From positions 1-64,000 of the forward strand of contig URCH01000001.1 in assembly GCA_900546275.1 (NCBI GenBank): a stretch of DNA of 64,000 bases, written 5' to 3'. A program made the translations under genes and the position numbers. The notes beneath the pieces were generated by a model. The model was not told the DNA's origin and searched no databases. It saw only the letters and a program-made list of their open reading frames with translations. Below, piece after piece: positions 59,064-64,000 of this stretch (position 1 is its first letter; the number at the start of each line of letters is the position of its first letter). Source of the stretch: an uncultured Mycoplasmatota bacterium. Lineage in GTDB: Bacteria; Bacillota_I; Bacilli_A; RF39; UBA660.

Positions 59064-60016
59064 TAAAATTTCCATATATCTTCTTCATCCGTTTTTTCTT
59101 TATTTTCAATATCTTGATCCATTCCATCTATGTTTGGAATTTTTAAATTTTTTATTTGTTCGAGTATATCATTTAGATTATTTTTTTCTATGTCATTATC
59201 ATTGTTCAAATCATTTGTCTTTAGATTATCATTATCAACAGTAGTATTAGTATTATCATCTTTCTGAGAATCTATATTTTCTTCTTGGTTACTTGTTAAT
59301 TCAGGTTCTATTAATTGTTCTTGTGTCTCATTTGTTGATTCATCTAAACCCTGTTCTTCAGTTGAAGGTTCAACTTTTTCTTGTGACTCTATATTTTCTT
59401 CTTGATTGTTTGTTAATTCAGGTTCTACTAATTGTTCTTGTGTTTCATTTGTTGATCCATCTAAACCTTGTTCTACAGTTGAAGGTTCAACTTTTTCTTG
59501 TGGTTCTAAATTTTCTTCTTGATTATTTGTTAATTCAGGTTCTACTAATTGTTCTTGTGATTCATTTGTTGATCCATCTAAACCTTGTTCTACAGTTGAA
59601 GGTTCAACTTTTTCTTGTGGTTCTAAATTTTCTTCTTGATTGTTTGTTAATTCAGGTTCTATTAATTGTTCTTGTGTCTCATTTGTTGATTCATCTAAAC
59701 CTTGTTCTTCAGTTGAAGGTTCAACTTTTTCTTGTGACTCTATATTTTCTTCCTGATTGTTTGTTAATTTAGGTTCTATTAATTGTTCTTGTGTCTCATT
59801 TGTTGGATTATTCAAATTTGATTTTAAGGTAGATACTGCTTCATCTTTTAATTTCACACTATCATTTTTTTCACTATTAAAATTATTAATTTTATCCTTT
59901 TTTTTCAAAAAACCTTTTTTATCTGAAAGATAACCAATAACAGAAAAAATTATAACTAGGAGTATGATCAAAAACACTATATAGTTATCACTTATAAATG
60001 TAATATATTCTTCCAT
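59063..60016 (-). CDS. Membrane-anchored acidic repeat protein
   Basis: The 317-residue protein has one N-terminal membrane helix (about 12-31) with a short head, a Lys-rich stretch, then four and a half tandem 39-residue repeats (72 to about 252) and an Asn/Asp-rich tail. The repeat contains EQLIEPELTNNQEEN and VEPSTEEQGLDES with few changes. It is extremely Glu/Gln-rich and probably extended and disordered. No family is recognised. GGAGGGAATGTA precedes the start. The positive-inside rule would place the repeats in the cytoplasm. Confidence 0.7.
   Translation of the reverse strand: MEEYITFISDNYIVFLIILLVIIFSVIGYLSDKKGFLKKKDKINNFNSEKNDSVKLKDEAVSTLKSNLNNPTNETQEQLIEPKLTNNQEENIESQEKVEPSTEEQGLDESTNETQEQLIEPELTNNQEENLEPQEKVEPSTVEQGLDGSTNESQEQLVEPELTNNQEENLEPQEKVEPSTVEQGLDGSTNETQEQLVEPELTNNQEENIESQEKVEPSTEEQGLDESTNETQEQLIEPELTSNQEENIDSQKDDNTNTTVDNDNLKTNDLNNDNDIEKNNLNDILEQIKNLKIPNIDGMDQDIENKEKTDEEDIWKF
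59261..59803 (-). repeat. Tandem 117-bp repeats coding for 39 residues
   Basis: Four full units and one partial unit of 117 bp are nearly identical, with scattered single-base differences, within the acidic repeat-protein gene. Long ORFs on the opposite strand here are artefacts of the repeat. Confidence 0.9.
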
Positions 60017-60096
60017 TACATTCCCTCCTATTCTTCTTATAATAAGTTACCATAAAAAAAAGATTTTTTCAAGTAAATATATACAAGAAATTATCT

Positions 60097-60615
60097 TTAA
60101 TCTACAAAATCATCATAAATATAATTTTCACTTTTAAATGGTTCTTTAACCAACAAATCATTAAAATCCTGTTGACGTAAAACTTCAAATAAAGCAATCG
60201 CTACAGAATTTGAAAGATTTAAAGCTCTAATTTTATCATTCATTGGGATTCTGACACATTTGTCTAAATTTTTATGAAGTATATCTTTTGGAATACCTGT
60301 ACTTTCTCTACCAAAAATAAGATATATGTTAGAATCCTTTTTACTATAATCGCAAGTTGAATAATTTTTTTTGGAATATCTAGTGAAGTAATAAAAATCT
60401 CCATCATTTTGAGATAAGAAATCTTCATAATTTTCATACACCTTATACTTGCAAAAAGGTAAATAGTTTACGCCAGCTCTTTTTACGCTTTTTTCATCCA
60501 ATCTAAAACCTAATGGTTTAATTAGATGTAACACAGTATCGGTTCCAGCACATGTACGCATAATGTTACCGGTATTCTGTGGTATTTCAGGTTGATACAA
60601 TACAATATTAATCAT
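60097..60615 (-). CDS. trmL: tRNA (cytidine/uridine-34 2'-O)-methyltransferase TrmL
   Basis: TrmL is a SPOUT-fold enzyme that methylates the wobble ribose of tRNA-Leu. The 172-residue protein starts MINIVLYQPEIPQNTGNIMRTC, with the SAM knot GRESTGIP and IPMNDKIRALNLSNSVAIALFE at the C-terminal side. Its ends and length are normal. It overlaps the upstream thioredoxin-like gene by eight bases. Confidence 0.94.
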   Translation of the reverse strand: MINIVLYQPEIPQNTGNIMRTCAGTDTVLHLIKPLGFRLDEKSVKRAGVNYLPFCKYKVYENYEDFLSQNDGDFYYFTRYSKKNYSTCDYSKKDSNIYLIFGRESTGIPKDILHKNLDKCVRIPMNDKIRALNLSNSVAIALFEVLRQQDFNDLLVKEPFKSENYIYDDFVD

Positions 60616-61144
60616 TTATTTCAACTCCATTTGTCATTAAAAATATTTTAACGCTATATAAGTTAGGTATTTTTTCATTATAAACATTTATGATTTTTCC
60701 ATTTTTAAAAATTATTAAAGTAGGATATTTAATAGTTGGTTTATTTGAAAGAATTACATCATTTGATGCATAATTATTAAATAAATCTTCTATAAAATTT
60801 GATTTCTTTATGTCATTAGAATCAATATATATAATGTCCTTTTTTAAATTATTCTCTATAATATAACTTTTAAATGAATTTTCAAATTCTTTTATATCTT
60901 TATCTTTTCCAGATGATATATATATAATAAGATTTGAATTTTCTAACAAATAATTATTTAAATTATCACTAACACTCAAATTATTTTTAGGTAATATTTC
61001 ATATAGAACGTCTGCTAAGACAGAATTGTTTTCATAATATTCTTTTGATCTATTAAACAGCATTACAATATAAATACTTATTGCGAATGTTACAAGTATT
61101 ATTATTGAATAAATAATATAATTTTTTAAAGGTATTTTTTTCAT
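60608..61144 (-). CDS. Thioredoxin-like membrane protein without CxxC
   Basis: The 178-residue protein has one N-terminal helix (about 9-29) and an extracellular domain with thioredoxin-like features: ELENSFKSYIIENN, IIYIDSND, and a cis-Pro site PTLIIFKNGKII near 145-156. The usual CxxC is missing; no Cys lies near the expected position. So it should not be a classical oxidoreductase. GGTGATTAT precedes the start and trmL follows. Confidence 0.55.
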   Translation of the reverse strand: MKKIPLKNYIIYSIIILVTFAISIYIVMLFNRSKEYYENNSVLADVLYEILPKNNLSVSDNLNNYLLENSNLIIYISSGKDKDIKEFENSFKSYIIENNLKKDIIYIDSNDIKKSNFIEDLFNNYASNDVILSNKPTIKYPTLIIFKNGKIINVYNEKIPNLYSVKIFLMTNGVEIND

Positions 61145-61210
61145 ATAATCACCAAACTAATAATATCATATTAGTGCTACTTTTTCAACAAACAAAAATG
61201 ACAATATAAA

Positions 61211-61233
61211 AGTGAACTACTTAAAGTTCACCT
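61211..61233 (-). terminator. Terminator of the ClpB-like gene
   Basis: GTGAACT and AGTTCAC pair over a short loop, followed by TTTTATA on the minus strand, right after the stop codon. Confidence 0.7.
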
Positions 61234-61236
61234 TTT

Positions 61237-62238
61237 TTAATCACTAATAGTTTTTATATCATTTATAGTAACAACCGGAAGAATGATATTTTCTTCTTCA
61301 CAAAATTTTTGATATTCTACTCTAAATTTATCTAATTCTTTAACAATAACATCTGGATAAATTCTTTTACTTGTCTTTATTGCATTGTAAACTTCAAGTA
61401 TAGAAACTTCTTCCTTATCTTCTAATAAAGCAAGTGAAAATGCTTGACTTAGAACCGAAAAAGCAACATCTGGATACATTGCAGCCAATCCATACACTCT
61501 TTTATATTGTGAGGTTGCTGAAACGATTGATTTAATTAACAATGTAGTAATATAATCACTATACTTAAATTTAATACCTGTTTTTTTCTCTATTCTAGGT
61601 AGTGAACCCTTTAAAATTTGAACTGTTGTTTCTTCACTTGGTTCCAAAACATCAATTCTATCAAATCTTCTTAAAAAGGCTCTATCACGGATTACATATG
61701 TTTCATACTCTTCTGTAGTTGTAGCACCTATTGCTTTTATATCTCCTCTATCAAGTGCAGGTTTCAATATGTTTGCAAGGTCCATAGGGCCATCAGAGTC
61801 TCCACCAATTAAAGTATGAACTTCGTCTATAAATAAAATTGTTTTATGAATTTTCTTTAATTCTTCAACCAATAATGATATAGTCATTTCCTCTCTACCA
61901 TTTATAGTCATTTTTCCTAATAATGAAGTAGAATTAATTTTAATAATTCTATATCCTTTCAATGCATTTGGAACTTTATCTTGTTGAATTAAATATGCTA
62001 AACCTTCAACTATTGCTGTTTTACCTATACCAGCTTTACCAACTAATAAAGCAGATTTATCTGGAGTCAAAACTACAACCATTAATTTTTTTATTTCTTC
62101 ATCACGTGCAATTGCAGGATTAGTAACGTATGTCTTAGATGTTAAATCCTCACCATACATATCTAACACTGGAGTTTCAATTTTATTTTCAACGCTATTT
62201 TCTGTATCAAAATCAATTATTTCTATATCTTTTTCCAT
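61237..62238 (-). CDS. Stand-alone ClpB/ClpA-like AAA+ ATPase (single domain)
   Basis: The 333-residue protein is closest to the first AAA+ domain of Clp ATPases: Walker A GKAGIGKTA (67-75), Walker B ILFIDE (135-140), the sensor-like GATTTEEYETYVIRD and the Arg-finger stretch AFLRRFDRI. ClpA/B/C proteins have two AAA+ domains and an N-domain (700-850 residues); both the N-domain and the second AAA+ domain are missing. There is no sign of truncation, since a start with AGGAGATAAT and a terminator are present. It might be an unfoldase or remodelling factor. Confidence 0.8.
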   Translation of the reverse strand: MEKDIEIIDFDTENSVENKIETPVLDMYGEDLTSKTYVTNPAIARDEEIKKLMVVVLTPDKSALLVGKAGIGKTAIVEGLAYLIQQDKVPNALKGYRIIKINSTSLLGKMTINGREEMTISLLVEELKKIHKTILFIDEVHTLIGGDSDGPMDLANILKPALDRGDIKAIGATTTEEYETYVIRDRAFLRRFDRIDVLEPSEETTVQILKGSLPRIEKKTGIKFKYSDYITTLLIKSIVSATSQYKRVYGLAAMYPDVAFSVLSQAFSLALLEDKEEVSILEVYNAIKTSKRIYPDVIVKELDKFRVEYQKFCEEENIILPVVTINDIKTISD

Positions 62239-62246
62239 ATTATCTC

Positions 62247-62663
62247 CTATTTAATATAACCATTTTGTGTAAAGATAGTTTTTACAGATTGAAGGTCGCC
62301 AGCTCCAATCATTCTATTATATGATGGAGTTACTTTTCCTTCTTTATAGAATACAGTAGTAGGAGTTGAAGTATAATTTGTTTCAACTCTTAAAGATTCT
62401 TTTTCTTCATCGCTTAAAGTATCTATATCTATAAAATATACTTGTACATTATATTTTTGAATAAAAGCTTCCATTGTTACTTCATAACTTGCACATGCAC
62501 TACATGTTGCAGCACCTATTACAAGTGGAAAAGATTCTTTATTTTCTTTCATTTTAGTAAATTCAGAATATGATATTTTAGTATATGTATTATACTTTGT
62601 AGAACAACCACTTATCCCAATTAATAACATAATAGATATTAATAAGCTAAAAACTTTTTTCAT
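62247..62663 (-). CDS. Thioredoxin-like lipoprotein (CxxC)
   Basis: The ATG at 62663 gives 138 residues. It has a lipoprotein signal ending ISGC, then a thioredoxin-type domain with CSAC as the CxxC pair and a cis-Pro in TPTTVFYKEG. It should be an extracellular thiol oxidoreductase or the like. AGAGGTGTTATT precedes the ATG; an earlier start at 62699 has no ribosome site. It is upstream of the AAA+ gene by eight bases, so they form one unit. Confidence 0.75.
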   Translation of the reverse strand: MKKVFSLLISIMLLIGISGCSTKYNTYTKISYSEFTKMKENKESFPLVIGAATCSACASYEVTMEAFIQKYNVQVYFIDIDTLSDEEKESLRVETNYTSTPTTVFYKEGKVTPSYNRMIGAGDLQSVKTIFTQNGYIK

Positions 62664-62730
62664 AATAACACCTCTATTTCTTGTATAATTATATAACAAA
62701 GTTAAACAAAAAAAAAGAGCTTTGTAATTT

Positions 62731-63171
62731 TTAGTCCTTTTTATAGAAAATAACTTGCTCTTCTTTTAATAAAATATTATCATTTAAATCTAATAAATCT
62801 TGTATGCTGATATTTAATTTTTGTAATAAATCATTTATAGTGTCATCTTTTTTTACAACATAAAAATTTTCATTCTTATTAGGTAGTTGAATTTCTTGCC
62901 CTGGATAAATATAATCACCAACATTTAACCCATTATATGTAGCTATCACTTGTGGTGTTGTATTATATTTTTTTGCAATAGAATATAGTGAATCCCCTCT
63001 TTGAACAATATAATTACCAGAATTTACTTTTGGCACTATCAATGGAGCTCCCATCACTGGAGTAAAATCGGTAATTCCATTTATTTTTTTTAACTCATCT
63101 ATTGTAGTATTAAAATTTCTTGCTATATTCTCCAAAGTATCATATGATTGCACTTGATATATTTGATACAT
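62731..63171 (-). CDS. Protein with three LysM domains
   Basis: The 146-residue protein is made of three LysM repeats: about 1-47 (YQVQSYDTLENIARNFNT), 50-98 (YIVQRGDSLYSIAKKYNT) and 102-146 (YVVKKDDTINDLLQKLN). LysM domains bind peptidoglycan or chitin. There is no signal peptide, so export is unclear. The ATG at 63171 is chosen because AGAGGTGAAAATT precedes it; the GTG three codons up is part of that site. Confidence 0.85.
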   Translation of the reverse strand: MYQIYQVQSYDTLENIARNFNTTIDELKKINGITDFTPVMGAPLIVPKVNSGNYIVQRGDSLYSIAKKYNTTPQVIATYNGLNVGDYIYPGQEIQLPNKNENFYVVKKDDTINDLLQKLNISIQDLLDLNDNILLKEEQVIFYKKD

Positions 63172-63180
63172 AATTTTCAC

Positions 63181-63494
63181 CTCTATATTAATATATGTAA
63201 AATTAATATATTGGGAATAAATTATTATATATTACTAATATTTTTAGTATATTGATTATTAAATTTTATACAATTAATTTTTATAACGTACCATATTTAA
63301 CATGTAAATATTTTGTATATATGTTTTTTGTTATCTTTTGATTTTATTACTTTTGAAGATTTATAATCAATATTTTATAAATTAAACAATTATAGTTTTA
63401 TAACTACTAAATAATGATTTAATAATTAATTCATAAAAAGCTACAAAAAAAACAGACTAAAATATTTATAAGCCTGTTAAATTTATCAATATAA
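63181..63494. other. AT-rich intergenic region
   Basis: This stretch has no ORF or RNA gene I can support. Near its right end, AACAG and CTGTT (63449-63480 region) form a weak hairpin with a T run on the minus strand, probably the terminator of the gene at 63495. Confidence 0.5.
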
Positions 63495-63887
63495 TTATCT
63501 AGATTTTTTTACTAGCTTTTTACTTTTTATTTTACTGTTTGAAAATTGATTATAATAAAACTCTGTCTTTTCTTCATCTGTTAAATCTAATACCTTTTTT
63601 GTAGCTATGTCGAATACTTTCAATATGGATACATCAGATGTACAAATATTTTGTTTTAGAAAAATAACACAACTATCATTATATTCTATCCAATTACGAA
63701 CAACAAAATTAGGTGTTGTATCATAACTTCCTATTTTTATTTTTTCATCATTTGAATTAAAGTAAACATCATTCCAACTAGTATTTCTGATATTTTTTTC
63801 ATCTGTTTGTTCACTGCATATTACTAATTCAAGTGAAGTATCACCACTCAATTTTATTGTATTATAACCATGCATTATTGTTGACAT
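63495..63887 (-). CDS. Hypothetical protein, 130 residues
   Basis: No family is recognised. It is soluble, with a beta-rich first half (TIKLSGDTSLELVICS) and a very basic C-terminus (KIKSKKLVKKSR). TATAGGAGGGTTT precedes the start, a strong ribosome site, so it is likely real. It lies between the AT-rich gap and tRNA-Trp. Confidence 0.6.
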   Translation of the reverse strand: MSTIMHGYNTIKLSGDTSLELVICSEQTDEKNIRNTSWNDVYFNSNDEKIKIGSYDTTPNFVVRNWIEYNDSCVIFLKQNICTSDVSILKVFDIATKKVLDLTDEEKTEFYYNQFSNSKIKSKKLVKKSR

Positions 63888-63940
63888 AAACCCTCCTATA
63901 ATATACTAATTTTATTTAAAAATATATTAAACAACATATA

Positions 63941-64000
63941 TGGCAGGGGTGGCAGGAGTTGAACCCACATGAATGGTTTTGGAGACCATCATTCTACCAT
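63941..64000 (-). tRNA. tRNA-Trp (anticodon CCA), cut by the window edge
   Basis: The minus strand shows the 3' part of a tRNA with encoded CCA, T-loop GGTTCAACTCC, and anticodon arm ATGGT-CTCCAAA-ACCAT, giving anticodon CCA (Trp). The D-arm and 5' acceptor half lie beyond the window. Confidence 0.93.

Noticed and set aside
59293..59772. A 159-residue Leu-rich plus-strand protein
   Set aside because: It is the antisense of the 117-bp repeats in the minus-strand repeat gene and has no ribosome site.

Overview
The window reads as chromosome of a low-GC Gram-positive bacterium. It is strongly AT-rich, uses TGA as a stop, and has Bacillus-type gene neighbourhoods: dacB/F-spmA-spmB-rluB, scpA-scpB, pcrA-ligA, cdaA-cdaR and tsaE-tsaB-rimI-tsaD. 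Shine-Dalgarno sites are mostly AGGTGA or GGAGG, matching the ATCACCTCC tail of the 16S gene. Gene content (pyruvate formate-lyase, few biosynthetic genes) and the character of the 16S gene suggest an uncultured anaerobic gut member of the Bacilli, near the RF39/Erysipelotrichales groups. That placement is inference; a 16S search would settle it.

Region 1 (1-740) holds an IS3-family transposase remnant with an intact right terminal repeat. Region 2 (737-14543) is the main accessory block, all on the minus strand: a Gram-positive type IV secretion (T4SS) gene set. It has a VirB2-like pilin (12389-12754), VirB6 (9784-12258), a PrgI/VirB3-like protein (9448-9768), a VirB4 split into two genes (7141-9470), a membrane-anchored CHAP hydrolase (4814-7117), a lipoprotein (4057-4749), a VirD4 coupling ATPase (1948-3990) and a second, larger protein with a C-terminal pilin-like domain (737-1873). 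No relaxase, integrase or partition gene is visible. Both pilin-type genes carry their own promoters.

Region 3 (14553-32467) has an Ord-like dehydrogenase, a three-gene ABC exporter, and housekeeping genes: RlmD-type methyltransferase, ferredoxin, RluB, SpmA/B, a D,D-carboxypeptidase, DapF, ScpA/B, UppP, two UPF0316 paralogues, tRNA-Ala and tRNA-Leu. Region 4 (32483-47538) has pflB-pflA, ligA, pcrA/uvrD, a collagen-like gene interrupted by two in-frame stops, an SsuA/ThiY-type ABC importer, a sugar nucleotidyltransferase and the tsa (t6A tRNA modification) cluster. Region 5 (47576-52857) is a minus-strand rRNA operon, 16S-23S-5S, with no tRNA in the 16S-23S spacer. Three near-identical tandem promoters lie upstream and one terminator downstream. 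Region 6 (52968-64000) has a DUF402 protein, a CtpA protease, envelope lipoproteins, c-di-AMP synthase CdaA with CdaR, a membrane protein with 39-residue repeats, TrmL, thioredoxin-like proteins, a stand-alone ClpB-like AAA+ ATPase, a LysM protein and a tRNA-Trp cut by the window edge.

The most noteworthy items are the relaxase-less T4SS with split VirB4 and two separately transcribed pilin-type genes, a perfect 15-bp hairpin burying the start codon of the second UPF0316 gene, the triple rrn promoter array, and the doubly interrupted collagen-like gene. Functions come from motif recognition; no database search was run.
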